Positions 54,312 through 63,784 of a stretch of 64,000 bases of DNA are shown in pieces; positions within the stretch are counted from its first letter, which is position 1; each line of letters starts with the position of its first letter. Source of the stretch: Streptomyces paradoxus (GTDB lineage: Bacteria > Actinomycetota > Actinomycetes > Streptomycetales > Streptomycetaceae); the NCBI RefSeq assembly GCF_014202475.1, contig NZ_JACHGV010000016.1:62001-126000 (forward strand), read 5' to 3'. Both the position numbers and the translations under genes were made by a program. Under the pieces are notes generated by a model. That model made no database searches. It saw nothing but the letters and a program-made list of their open reading frames with translations, and was not told the origin of the DNA.

Positions 54312-55700
54312 TCACACCAGCAGCCGGAGGGGCCTGCGCAGCAACTCAGCGACGGTGCAAAGGTATTCGGCGGCGGGTGCCCCGTCGACGGCGCGGTGGT
54401 CGAAGGTGAGGCTCAGGGTGAGGACCCGCGTCCGCAGCGGCCGGTCGTCCACCCACTCGACGCCGTCCCTGAGCCGGCCCACCCCGAGGATCGCCACATT
54501 GCCGGGGTTGATCACCGGGGTGAAGAAGTCGACGCCGTATCCGCCGAGCGAGGTGACGGTGAAGGTGGCCCCTTCCAACTGCGCCGGAGAGATCCGCCCC
54601 TCGCGCGCGGCCTGGGCCAGGGCCCGGGACCGGCGGGCGATCTCGGACAACGACAGCTCCACAGCATCCTCGATCACGGGAACCATGAGGCCGCCCGGGA
54701 CGGCCACCGCGAAGCCCAGGTGGATGCCGTCGAGCAGGTGGACGCCGTCCTCCCGCACCGTCGCGTTGAGCAGTGGGTGCTCGCGCAGGGCCAGGGCCGC
54801 GGCCTTCAGCAGGAAGTCGTTGAGACTGGGCACCGGCAGATCGCTGTCGGCCCACTCCTCCTTGAGCCGCTCCCGCAGTGACACGACGGCGTCCATCCGC
54901 ACCTCGTACCCGTGCGTCAGCTGCGCCATCTCCTGGAGGCTGGCGTGCATCCTGCGGGCGATGGTGCCGCGCATCCCGGTGAGCGGGAGGACGTCGCCGG
55001 GCCGGGGGGCCGTGTCCCGGCGAACGGGCGCCGCGGTGACGGCGTCGAGGTCGGACCGGCGGACCCGGCCGCCCGGACCGGTGCCGTTCACCGCGGAGAG
55101 GTCGATACCCCGCTCCCTGGCCAGCTTGCGGACCAGCGGCGAGGAGGGGAGGCCGCCCGCCGGGACCGGCGCACCGGGAGCGCCGAGGTCGCCGGGGACG
55201 GCCAGGAGGAAGTCCTCCACGTCCTCGGAGACGATCCGGCCGCCCGGTCCCGTGCCGCGGACGGCGGTGAGGTCGACGTCGGCGGCGGCGGCGACCCGCC
55301 GGGCGTTCGGTGAAGACAGAAGCCGGTCAGCGGTGCCGTTGACGGAGGATGCCGCGGGAGCAGCGTCGGCGTCGGTGCCGTCGAGGGCGGGCGGAGAGTC
55401 GCTGCCCGCGCTGGTCCCGGACCCGGCGGGCATCGGCGCACCTGCCGGGTCCGGTGGCTGCTCACCCTCGGCCAGCAGCCAGCCGATGAGGGCGCCGGCA
55501 GGGACGGTGGACCCCGCCGGGACCACCGGGTGGAACAGTCCCCCGGCCTCCGCCTCGACGTCCACGTCGACCTTGTCGGTCGCCAGCCTCAGCAGCGCGT
55601 CGCCCTCCGCGACGGCCGCGCCGACCGGCACGAGCCATTCGTCGATCGTGCCTTCCTGCATGGTCAGACCGATCTTCGGCAGCAGAACCTCGACCGCCAT
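54312..55700 (-). CDS. 2-oxoacid dehydrogenase E2 with two binding domains
   Basis: 462 residues from an ATG at 55700. Lipoyl domain at residues 1-75 with lipoylated Lys43 (LATDKVDVDVEA); two peripheral-subunit-binding domains at about 129-163 (SSPNARRVAAAADVDLTAVR) and 186-219 (SSPLVRKLARERGIDLSAVN); catalytic acyltransferase from about 235 with FDHRAVDG (His435). Two binding domains in one chain are uncommon for a bacterial E2. It follows E1b by a five-base gap; no E3 gene is present nearby. Confidence 0.9.
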   Translation of the reverse strand: MAVEVLLPKIGLTMQEGTIDEWLVPVGAAVAEGDALLRLATDKVDVDVEAEAGGLFHPVVPAGSTVPAGALIGWLLAEGEQPPDPAGAPMPAGSGTSAGSDSPPALDGTDADAAPAASSVNGTADRLLSSPNARRVAAAADVDLTAVRGTGPGGRIVSEDVEDFLLAVPGDLGAPGAPVPAGGLPSSPLVRKLARERGIDLSAVNGTGPGGRVRRSDLDAVTAAPVRRDTAPRPGDVLPLTGMRGTIARRMHASLQEMAQLTHGYEVRMDAVVSLRERLKEEWADSDLPVPSLNDFLLKAAALALREHPLLNATVREDGVHLLDGIHLGFAVAVPGGLMVPVIEDAVELSLSEIARRSRALAQAAREGRISPAQLEGATFTVTSLGGYGVDFFTPVINPGNVAILGVGRLRDGVEWVDDRPLRTRVLTLSLTFDHRAVDGAPAAEYLCTVAELLRRPLRLLV

Positions 55701-55705
55701 GCCGG

Positions 55706-56740
55706 TCACGACCTTTCGAGCAGGCGCCGGCAGCCCTGGGCGATGCGGGCGCGATCGGGGACGTACGCCTTCTCCAGGACCGGCGAGAACGGCACCGGGG
55801 AGAAGGGAGCGCCGATGCGCAGGACCGGCGCGTCCAGGTAGTCGAAGACGGAGTCCTGGATCTGGGCGGCGATCTCCGCGCCGAGCCCGCCGAAGGTGAC
55901 GGCCTCGTGCACCACGAGCACCCGGTTGGTGCGGCGGACGGAGGCGAACATCGTCTCGGTGTCCAGGGGCTGCACCGTGCGGGGGTCGATCACCTCGATC
56001 TGCACACCCTCGGCCGCGAGTTCGTCGGCCGCCGCGAGGGCCTCGCCCACCATGCGGCCCAGGGCGATCACGGTGACGTCGGAACCGTGCCGTGCGGTGT
56101 GCGCCTGGCCCAGCGGGATGCCGTAGATCTCCTGGGGCACCTCGCCGGTGCTGCCGAGCAGGACCTTGTTGAGCATGATGACGACCGGGTTGTCGTCCCG
56201 GATGGCCGAGACGGTCAGGCCCTTGGCGGTGTACGCGTCGCAGGGCATCACCACCTTGAGGCCGGGCACGTGGGCCAGCCAGGCCTCCAGGCTCTGGCTG
56301 TGCTGGGCGGCGGCACCGAGGCCGGCTCCGGAGGCGGTGGTGATGGTGAGCGGCACGGACAGGGCGCCGCCGAACATGTACTTCATCTTCGCCGCCTGGT
56401 TGACGATCTGGTCGAGGCAGACACCGATGAAGTCCATGAACATCAGGTCGACGACGGGTCGCAGGCCCCGGGCGGCGGCTCCCACGCCGAGGCCGACCAG
56501 AGCGGCTTCGGAGATCGGGGTGTCGATCATGCGACGCGGACCGAACTCGTCGAGCAGGTGGTCGAACATGCGGAAGACGCCGCCGTATCCGGCCACGTCC
56601 TCGCCGGCGACGAAGACGTTCTCGTCCTCGCGCATGGCCTGGGCGAGTCCCTCGTTGAAGGCCTTGACGTAGGACAGTTTGCGGGAGTCGGCGACCGGGG
56701 GGACGGCCGGCGCTTCGGTGGTGGTGGTCATGGCGGTCAT
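55706..56740 (-). CDS. 2-oxoacid dehydrogenase E1 beta subunit
   Basis: 344 residues. The start is an ATG overlapping the stop of E1 alpha, so the subunits are made in step. Transketolase-type C-terminal and pyrimidine-binding domains are present (VFVAGEDVAGYGGVFRMFDH, DTPISEAALVGLGVGAAARG, HTARHGSDVTVIALGRM, NRVLVVHEAVTFGGLGAEIA). It works with E1 alpha to decarboxylate a 2-oxoacid and pass the acyl group to the E2 lipoyl arm. Confidence 0.93.
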   Translation of the reverse strand: MTAMTTTTEAPAVPPVADSRKLSYVKAFNEGLAQAMREDENVFVAGEDVAGYGGVFRMFDHLLDEFGPRRMIDTPISEAALVGLGVGAAARGLRPVVDLMFMDFIGVCLDQIVNQAAKMKYMFGGALSVPLTITTASGAGLGAAAQHSQSLEAWLAHVPGLKVVMPCDAYTAKGLTVSAIRDDNPVVIMLNKVLLGSTGEVPQEIYGIPLGQAHTARHGSDVTVIALGRMVGEALAAADELAAEGVQIEVIDPRTVQPLDTETMFASVRRTNRVLVVHEAVTFGGLGAEIAAQIQDSVFDYLDAPVLRIGAPFSPVPFSPVLEKAYVPDRARIAQGCRRLLERS

Positions 56741-57741
56741 CCCGAGTAGACGTTGAGCAGCAGGTCGGCGGGGTCGGGCAGCGGGCTCGCCTCGGCGTAC
56801 GCGATGGCCTCGGCGATCTCGTCGCGCGTGCGCTGCCATACGTCGTCCAGCTCCGCACGGGTCGCGGTGCCGTCGGCGACGGCCCGGGCCTCGATCAGGT
56901 CGATGGGGTCACGGGCCTTCCACTCGGCGACCTCCGCGTCGGAGCGGTAGGGGTGCCGAAGGCCCTTGACGCCCTGGTGGTCGAAGTAGCGGTAGGTCTT
57001 GGCCTCGATCATCATCGGGCCCGCGCCGGCCCGGGCCCGTGCGACGGCTTCGGCGGCGGCCCGGTGGACGGCGACCGCGTCCATGCCGTCGACGATCACG
57101 CTGGGCATGCCGTAGGCGGCGGCCCGGTCGGCGACGTCGGTGAGCAGCATGTGCCCGGACTGCGGGGTGAACTCGGCGTAGCCGTTGTTCTCGCAGACGA
57201 AGACCACGGGCAGGCCGAGGATCGCGGCCATGTTGGCACCCTCGTGCCAGGCGCCGATGTTGGTGGCGCCGTCGCCGAAGAAGGTCACGGCGACGCTGTC
57301 CTCGCCCTTGTACCGGGCGGCGAAGGCCGCGCCCACGGCGATCGGGACACCGGCCCCGACGATGCCGTTGGCTCCGAGCATGCCGCGCGCGAGGTCGTTG
57401 ATGTGCATGCTCCCGCCGCGGCCGAGGCAGGCGCCGGTGACCCGGCCGTACAGCTCGGCGTACATCTCGCGGAAGCCGACGCCCTTGGCCACGGCGTGCC
57501 CGTGGCCGCGGTGGGTGGAGGTGATCTGGTCGTCGTCGCGCAGGGCCGCCATAACGCCGGCGGCGACGGCTTCCTGGCCGACGTAGAGGTGCAGGAAGCC
57601 GGGCAGTTTGCCGGCCTCCATGAGCTTTCCCGCCTCGGTCTCGAACAGCCGGATACGCACCATGCGTTCGTGCAGATCCTTGATGACCTGCGTGCTGACC
57701 TGCGCGGATTTCTTCGACGCCGTTGACGCTCGTTGAGCCAT
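56737..57741 (-). CDS. 2-oxoacid dehydrogenase E1 alpha subunit
   Basis: 334 residues. The thiamine-diphosphate motif is G-D-G (156-158) through N185-N186, as FFGDGATNIGAWHEG and VFVCENNGYAEF. The sequence style (FLHLYVGQEAVAAGVMAALR, TSTHRGHGHAVAKG) is of the acetoin/branched-chain group, not the standard pyruvate or 2-oxoglutarate enzymes. It is the first gene of an E1a-E1b-E2 operon under operator-like site C. The cognate 2-oxoacid or acetoin-like substrate is not determined. Confidence 0.93.
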   Translation of the reverse strand: MAQRASTASKKSAQVSTQVIKDLHERMVRIRLFETEAGKLMEAGKLPGFLHLYVGQEAVAAGVMAALRDDDQITSTHRGHGHAVAKGVGFREMYAELYGRVTGACLGRGGSMHINDLARGMLGANGIVGAGVPIAVGAAFAARYKGEDSVAVTFFGDGATNIGAWHEGANMAAILGLPVVFVCENNGYAEFTPQSGHMLLTDVADRAAAYGMPSVIVDGMDAVAVHRAAAEAVARARAGAGPMMIEAKTYRYFDHQGVKGLRHPYRSDAEVAEWKARDPIDLIEARAVADGTATRAELDDVWQRTRDEIAEAIAYAEASPLPDPADLLLNVYSG

Positions 57742-57783
57742 CGTCCGCCCCTTCGTCCGAGGGAGGTTGCCGAGCCATCGGAC

Positions 57784-57807
57784 TTACTTGTGCCGGTCTA
57801 CAGTAAC
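57784..57807. promoter_or_regulatory. Operator-like site C (TACTT-N11-CAGTA)
   Basis: TTACTT-gtgccggtcta-CAGTAAC upstream of the E1 alpha start. It differs from site B by one base in the left half-site and has the same 11-base spacing. It links the 2-oxoacid dehydrogenase operon with the other two sites. Confidence 0.6.
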
Positions 57808-57821
57808 CAGCTGAGGGCACC

Positions 57822-57845
57822 TTACTGAACAGCGTCTCTAATTAC
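57822..57845. promoter_or_regulatory. Possible fourth, weaker operator-like site
   Basis: TTACTG-aacagcgtctc-TAATTAC lies 38 bases from site C. Only the left half-site is good, but its spacer AGCGTCT is shared with site A (tatAGCGTCTt). It may be a second, weaker repressor contact. Confidence 0.35.
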
Positions 57846-58314
57846 TATGCCCCGGATCCGGGGCACCGGCCCGCGCGTCCACCAACTCCACGACATTGCC
57901 CTCCGGATCGGCCCAGAAGCTGATCCGCCGGCCGTGCGCCCGGACGACAACCGGGTCCGACAGGGACCGGGCGCCCGCGGCCGGCAGTGCCGCCACCACG
58001 GGGTCCATGTCGTCGAGGTGGAAGGTGAGATACGACAGCCCCGGGCGCCCGGCCGGCGAGGCCGCCACGCGGGCCGCCACCCGGCCCGACCGGGGAAGGA
58101 TCAACTTGACGCACCCCCCGGCGGGCACCTTCAGCCAGACGACCACCAGCTCACCTCCGAGCCCGGCCGGGCCGCCGACCGACTCCGGAACGCGCGAGCG
58201 GCGCTCGGTTCGGCAGCCGAGCACGTCGCAGTAGAAGCGCTCCATCAGCTCCAGGTCCCGCACCACCACGCCCACCTCGAACGGCAGGGTCATGACCATC
58301 ACGCCCACCCCCAC
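57838..58314 (-). CDS. VOC-fold protein, single domain
   Basis: 158 residues from an ATG at 58314 (a second ATG at 58293 is possible). The fold has FEVGVVVRDLELMERFYCDV, LSYLTFHLDDMDPVVAALPA and RISFWADPEGNVVELVDARA, with the end Glu of the metal site. Likely a small lyase, dioxygenase or isomerase of the island. It is divergent from the Rieske oxygenase and lies upstream of the 2-oxoacid dehydrogenase operon, on the same strand. Confidence 0.85.
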   Translation of the reverse strand: MGVGVMVMTLPFEVGVVVRDLELMERFYCDVLGCRTERRSRVPESVGGPAGLGGELVVVWLKVPAGGCVKLILPRSGRVAARVAASPAGRPGLSYLTFHLDDMDPVVAALPAAGARSLSDPVVVRAHGRRISFWADPEGNVVELVDARAGAPDPGHSN

Positions 58315-58448
58315 GGGACAGCGAGCGGCAACTTCGCCACTTTCTATTGACAGGCCACACTAAGTCCTGTTCTCGTTTCGGTCACAGCCCAGCTGTCGCA
58401 TTCCGAAGCCGGTCACCGGCTCGCGGCTGGGAGGATTGTGAGGACATC

Positions 58449-59756
58449 GTGGTCCAGATCAGTTCGCCGGAGATGCGGGAGACGGACGCCGGGCCGAGGT
58501 CGTCGATCCCAGCCCCCTCGGCCCCCTCGGCCCCCTCGGCCCCCGAATACTCGTCGTGGATCAGCCAGGACCGGTCCACCGACGCCGCGGCCCTGGCGAT
58601 GCGGCGGGAGGCCGCCGAACTCGTCGAGCGTGTGATGGCGCACTACCGCGACAAGACGACGCACGAGGCGGACGGGCAGTGGACGGAACCGGTCGCCCAC
58701 TACCTCGACGCCGACCGCTGGCGGCGCGAGACGGACGCCGTCCACCGCAGCGTCCCCTTGCCGCTCGCCATGTCCTGCGAGCTTCCGGGGCCGAACACCT
58801 ACAAGGCGATCGACGTGCTCGGCATCCCCGTGCTGATCACCCGTGACCGGCAGGGCGCCGTGCACGCGATGATCAACGCCTGCCGGCACCGGGGGGCCAA
58901 GCTCCTCGAACCCGGCTGCGGTGTGTCGAAGCGGCTCACCTGCCCGTACCACTCCTGGTCGTACGACCTCGCCGGAGAGCTGCGGGGCGTGTACGCCGAG
59001 AAGACCTTCGGCGAGGTGCCGCGCGAGGGCCGCAGCCTCGTCCGCCTTCCGGCCGGTGAGCGCGCGGGGATCGTCTTCGTCTCGCTGGACCCGGCGGCCG
59101 AGCCCGACCTGGACGGCTGGCTGGGCGACCTGCAGCCCCTGCTGGAGGGCCTCCGGCTGGCGGAGTGCCACCACTACGCCACCAGCGAGCTGACCAGTCC
59201 CAACTGGAAGGTCACCCTCGACGGGTATCTGGAGACGTACCACTTCGCCTCCCTGCACCCGAAGACGGTGTTCGAGACGAACCTCTCGAACATGATGGCC
59301 CACGACACGTGGGGCCCTCACCAGCGCATCGCACCGGCCCTGCGCCCCATCGCGCGGGCGGTCGAACTGCCGCCGGACCAGCGTGACCCCGGGGACTGCG
59401 TCGGGCCGATCTACTGGCTCTTCCCCGGCCTCGCGATCGCCGGCGGCTGGCGCCAGAAGATCGCCGTCTCCCTGGTACTCCCCCGTACGGCGACCGAGTC
59501 GGTGACCCAGCAGATCATCCTGCTGCGGGAACCGGCGGTCACCGAGGAGGAACGCCAGGCCGCCGACCGGTTCGGCGAGTGGTTCCACGAGGTGGTCCGC
59601 GACGAGGACTACGCGACCACCTACGGGGTCCAGCAGGGCCTGGAGGCCCTCGACGGGACCGACTTCGTCTTCGGACGCAACGAGCCCGGACTCCAGCACT
59701 TCCACCGCACCATTCACCAGCACCTGGACACGAGCGCCCCCAGAGCCGCCAGGTGA
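58449..59756 (+). CDS. Rieske non-heme iron oxygenase, catalytic subunit
   Basis: 435 residues from a GTG at 58449 (GAGGAC five bases away). Rieske 2Fe-2S ligands: CRHRG (Cys145, His147) and CPYHSW (Cys165, His168). The mononuclear iron site lies in DGYLETYHFASLHPK (His265, His270). An N-terminal Ser/Ala/Pro repeat precedes the domain. It hydroxylates a substrate with O2, needing an electron-transfer partner that is not encoded nearby. Substrate unknown. Confidence 0.93.
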   Translation: MVQISSPEMRETDAGPRSSIPAPSAPSAPSAPEYSSWISQDRSTDAAALAMRREAAELVERVMAHYRDKTTHEADGQWTEPVAHYLDADRWRRETDAVHRSVPLPLAMSCELPGPNTYKAIDVLGIPVLITRDRQGAVHAMINACRHRGAKLLEPGCGVSKRLTCPYHSWSYDLAGELRGVYAEKTFGEVPREGRSLVRLPAGERAGIVFVSLDPAAEPDLDGWLGDLQPLLEGLRLAECHHYATSELTSPNWKVTLDGYLETYHFASLHPKTVFETNLSNMMAHDTWGPHQRIAPALRPIARAVELPPDQRDPGDCVGPIYWLFPGLAIAGGWRQKIAVSLVLPRTATESVTQQIILLREPAVTEEERQAADRFGEWFHEVVRDEDYATTYGVQQGLEALDGTDFVFGRNEPGLQHFHRTIHQHLDTSAPRAAR

Positions 59757-59785
59757 GCAACCAACAACACTCGCGGGAGAACACC

Positions 59786-60577
59786 ATGGTGGCTACGGGC
59801 AGCCTCGACGGACGTGTCGCGGTGATCACGGGCAGCACACGCAGCATCGGCCGCGCCATCGCCGAGGCCTTCCTGGCCGACGGCGCCACGGTCGTCGTCA
59901 GCGGCCGCAGCGAGATCAAGGGCAAGCAGGCCCTGGAGGAGATGGACGCCGGGGACCGGGCCGTCTTCCACCCCTGCGACGCCAACAGCCAGGAGGACAT
60001 CGAGGCCCTCGCCGACTTCGCCGCCGAGCGCTTCGGCAGACTCGACATCTGGGTGAACAACGTCGGCGGCAGCTCCGGCTTCGCCCCGATCCACCAGCTC
60101 AGCGACGAGGCGTGGCACGACGCCCTCAACCTGAACGTCAACGGCTACTTCTACGGCACCCGCCGGGCGCTGCCCAAGATGCTGGAAGGCGGCTGGGGCC
60201 GCATCATCAACATCTCGTCGGTCGAGGGCAAGCAGGCCAACAAGCCCGCGATCAGCCACTACATCACCAACAAGCACGCCATCCACGGCCTGACCAAGGC
60301 CACCGCCTTCGAGTACGGCACCCAGGGCATCACCTGCAACGCCATCTGCCCCGGCGCCGTCGACACCGACCTGATGCGGGCCGCGGGTCCCGCCGCGGCG
60401 GAGGCCGAGGGCATCTCGTACGAGGAGTGGCTGGGCCGGTTCGCCGAGCACGCCGCCACCAAGAAGATCACCACCGTCGAACAGGTCGCGGCAGTCGCCT
60501 CGCTGCTCGCGAGCGAGGCCGGGGCGGGCATCACCGGCACACTGATCAGCGTCGACGGCGGTACGGCGCAGTGGTAG
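59786..60577 (+). CDS. SDR-family dehydrogenase
   Basis: 263 residues from an ATG at 59786 with GGGAGA upstream. Rossmann motif AVITGSTRSIGRAIAEAF, N-N-V-G (WVNNVGG), catalytic ISSVEG, and YITNK for the Y-x-x-x-K pair. The C-terminal GITGTLISVDGGTAQW is typical. It lies directly after the Rieske gene, so it probably oxidises the hydroxylated product, for example a dihydrodiol or alcohol. Confidence 0.93.
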   Translation: MVATGSLDGRVAVITGSTRSIGRAIAEAFLADGATVVVSGRSEIKGKQALEEMDAGDRAVFHPCDANSQEDIEALADFAAERFGRLDIWVNNVGGSSGFAPIHQLSDEAWHDALNLNVNGYFYGTRRALPKMLEGGWGRIINISSVEGKQANKPAISHYITNKHAIHGLTKATAFEYGTQGITCNAICPGAVDTDLMRAAGPAAAEAEGISYEEWLGRFAEHAATKKITTVEQVAAVASLLASEAGAGITGTLISVDGGTAQW

Positions 60578-60629
60578 GCGAGGGACGGGCAGGGGCAGGC
60601 GCGGGTACGGACAGCGGGAGACCTCGGTC

Positions 60630-62366
60630 ATGAAGAGCTGGATCACGGACTGGCAGCGCAGTGAGCGGCTGCCGCACTACACCCGCGCCAACGCGGGCGA
60701 GACCCTGCCGGAACCCGCCAGCCCGCTGGGCTGGACCCTGGTCTGGGGGCGGGGCCTCCAAGGCTGGCGCAAGGGCTTCGTCGGGTTCGGCATCTACCGC
60801 GACGAGGAGGTGGCCGGACCCCGGCCGCCGTTCGTCGGCATGTTCGGCGGCCACTTCTACCTCAACCTGTCCCACATGCGGCTGTTCGGCATCCGCATGG
60901 GCCAGACCGCGGACCAGATCGACGCGGCCTTCGTCGGACAGCGCTCCGACACGCCGGCGTACGTGGCGCACCCGGACGACCAGGACGAGGAGCTGACCGC
61001 CAAGGCGGGCGCGACGCTCCAGCGGATGCTCGGCCAGACCACCTTCCCGGAGGCCGACGCCGACCGGGAACGGCTGCGCGACCTGCGCCGCTCGCGCCCC
61101 GACCTGACACGGCTGTCCGACGCCGAACTGGTGGCGCACGCACGGTCGTTGCTGGACGAGGTGGAGATCACCTTCCAGCGGCACGTCGAGTCGTCGCTGC
61201 CCGCGTCCGTGGGACCGGCGATCCTCGGCCCGCTGTGCGCGAGCGTGGACCGCCCCGGCGCCATGCTCGACCTCATCGGCGGTCTCGGCGACGTCGACTC
61301 GGCCTCCCCCTCGACCGGGCTGTGGACCCTGTCCCGGCAGGTGGCGGCCTCGGCCGAGCTGAGCGCGCTGTTCGACCAGGGCCCGGCCGCGGTGGAGCAG
61401 GCGCTCGACGCCGCGACCGGCGACGTGAAGGCGTTCCGTGACTCCTTCGAGGAGTTCCTCGCGGAGTCCGGTGACCGCGGCCCCAATGAGTGGGACATCC
61501 ACGCGCTGTCCTGGGAGGCGGCGCCCGTCCAGGCGCTGGCCCTGGTGGACCGGATCCGGCACAGTTCCGACGACGACTCCCCGGCCGCCCGCCGCAAGCG
61601 GCTGACCGAGGGGCGCGAGCGGACGGCGCGGGAAATCCGGGCCGCGCTGCCCGAGGACGCGCAGCCCATGTTCGACGCCGGGATGCACGCCTCCCAGGTG
61701 TGGATCCCGGCCCGCGAGCGCACCAAGGCGAACTGCGTCACCGTCGTCAACGAGATCCGCATGGCCGTACGGGAGCTCGGCCGCCGGGGCGTCGAGGCGG
61801 GGCTCTTCGCCCGGCCCGAGGACGTGATGATGCTGCTGGACACCGAACTCGACGACTACCTCACCGCCCCGGAGTCCTTCGGCCCCGTCGTCGCGCGGCG
61901 GCTCGAGGAGTACGCGAGCTTGCACGAGCTGGAGCCGCCGTTCTTCGTCGCCGACGACGCGCAGACCGAGATCGACACCTGGCCGCGCCGAGCCGAGGAA
62001 CGGACCGAGGCGGCCGTCGAGGGCGATGTGCTCGGCGGTGTGGGCGGCAGCCACGGCACGTACACCGGCAGGGTGCGGGTGGTCACCGACCCGGCCTCGT
62101 GCGAGGCGCTGGAGCCCGGCGAGGTGCTGGTCGCGCCGATCACGGACGCGGCCTGGACCCCGCTGTTCCTGGTCGCGGGAGCTGCCGTCGTTGACGTCGG
62201 CGCGCTCAACAGCCACGCCGTGGTGGTCTGCCGTGAGCTGGGCATTCCGGCCGTGATCTCCGTCGAGGGCGGGACGCGGCGGCTGCGGGACGGCATGGTG
62301 ATCACGGTCGACGGCGACCGGGGCACGGTCACCGTGGACAGTGTGGCGACCGCGCTCGGAGTCTGA
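60630..62366 (+). CDS. Phospho-histidine protein, rifampin/phenylphosphate synthase type
   Basis: 578 residues. The first part resembles the substrate-binding domain of rifampin phosphotransferase and the alpha subunit of phenylphosphate synthase (TRANAGETLPEPASPLGWTL, GGHFYLNLSHMRLFGIRMG). The C-terminal swivelling domain has the phospho-acceptor His529 in GALNSHAVVVCRELGIPAVI. No ATP-grasp domain is present in the chain or in a neighbour, and no PEP-binding barrel. It may take phosphate from a partner such as the PPDK-like enzyme and transfer it to a substrate. It stands between the SDR and a strong terminator. Confidence 0.8.
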   Translation: MKSWITDWQRSERLPHYTRANAGETLPEPASPLGWTLVWGRGLQGWRKGFVGFGIYRDEEVAGPRPPFVGMFGGHFYLNLSHMRLFGIRMGQTADQIDAAFVGQRSDTPAYVAHPDDQDEELTAKAGATLQRMLGQTTFPEADADRERLRDLRRSRPDLTRLSDAELVAHARSLLDEVEITFQRHVESSLPASVGPAILGPLCASVDRPGAMLDLIGGLGDVDSASPSTGLWTLSRQVAASAELSALFDQGPAAVEQALDAATGDVKAFRDSFEEFLAESGDRGPNEWDIHALSWEAAPVQALALVDRIRHSSDDDSPAARRKRLTEGRERTAREIRAALPEDAQPMFDAGMHASQVWIPARERTKANCVTVVNEIRMAVRELGRRGVEAGLFARPEDVMMLLDTELDDYLTAPESFGPVVARRLEEYASLHELEPPFFVADDAQTEIDTWPRRAEERTEAAVEGDVLGGVGGSHGTYTGRVRVVTDPASCEALEPGEVLVAPITDAAWTPLFLVAGAAVVDVGALNSHAVVVCRELGIPAVISVEGGTRRLRDGMVITVDGDRGTVTVDSVATALGV

Positions 62367-62373
62367 CAGACGC

Positions 62374-62411
62374 GTGGGCCCGCCGCCCCGCTGACGGGGC
62401 GGCGGGCCCAC
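62374..62411 (+). terminator. Perfect 17-base stem-loop
   Basis: GTGGGCCCGCCGCCCCG (62374-62390) and its exact complement (62395-62411) around the loop CTGA. It follows the phospho-histidine protein stop by seven bases. No T run, but the stem is among the strongest in the window; a terminator or a transcript-stabilising element. Confidence 0.7.
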
Positions 62412-62437
62412 GGCCATGATCTCGGAGGGAACACGCC

Positions 62438-62734
62438 ATGGCAGAGGAAATCATCGTCGCGGGCTGGATGGACTACGAGCCCGGCGATCGCGACAGCGTG
62501 CTGGAACAGCTGGTCGTGCTGGGGGCCCGGACCCGTGAGGAGGAACCGGGCTGCCTGGACTACGCGATGACCGCGGACCCGGGCGACGGACGGCGTATCC
62601 GTGTGTACGAGCGGTGGGCCTCGCAGCGAGACCTCGACGAGCATTTCGCCACGCCGCACATCAAGGAGTTCCGGGCGGCCGTGGCCGGGCTGACGCGGGT
62701 CGGGGTCTCCTTGCGGTCCCACACCGTGGCCTCG

Positions 62735-62752
<18 letters not shown>
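62438..62752 (+). CDS. ABM-domain monooxygenase-like protein
   Basis: 104 residues, one ABM domain: IIVAGWMDYEPGDRDSVLEQ, GCLDYAMTADPGDGRRIRVY and RWASQRDLDEHFATPHIKEF. Its last 18 bases overlap the end of the convergent MDR gene. Cofactor-free oxygenases of this fold act on small aromatic, quinol or polyketide substrates, fitting the catabolic island. Its start follows GGAGGG. Confidence 0.85.

Positions 62753-63780
<1,028 letters not shown>

Positions 63781-63784
<4 letters not shown>

Noticed and set aside
54312..57741. Naming the complex an acetoin dehydrogenase (acoABC).
   Set aside because: The style fits this group, but no acoL or acetoin regulator is nearby and the same subunit types serve other 2-oxoacids.
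58347..58375. TTGACA as the -35 box of the Rieske promoter.
   Set aside because: At 17-base spacing the -10 position reads TTCTCG, a poor match.
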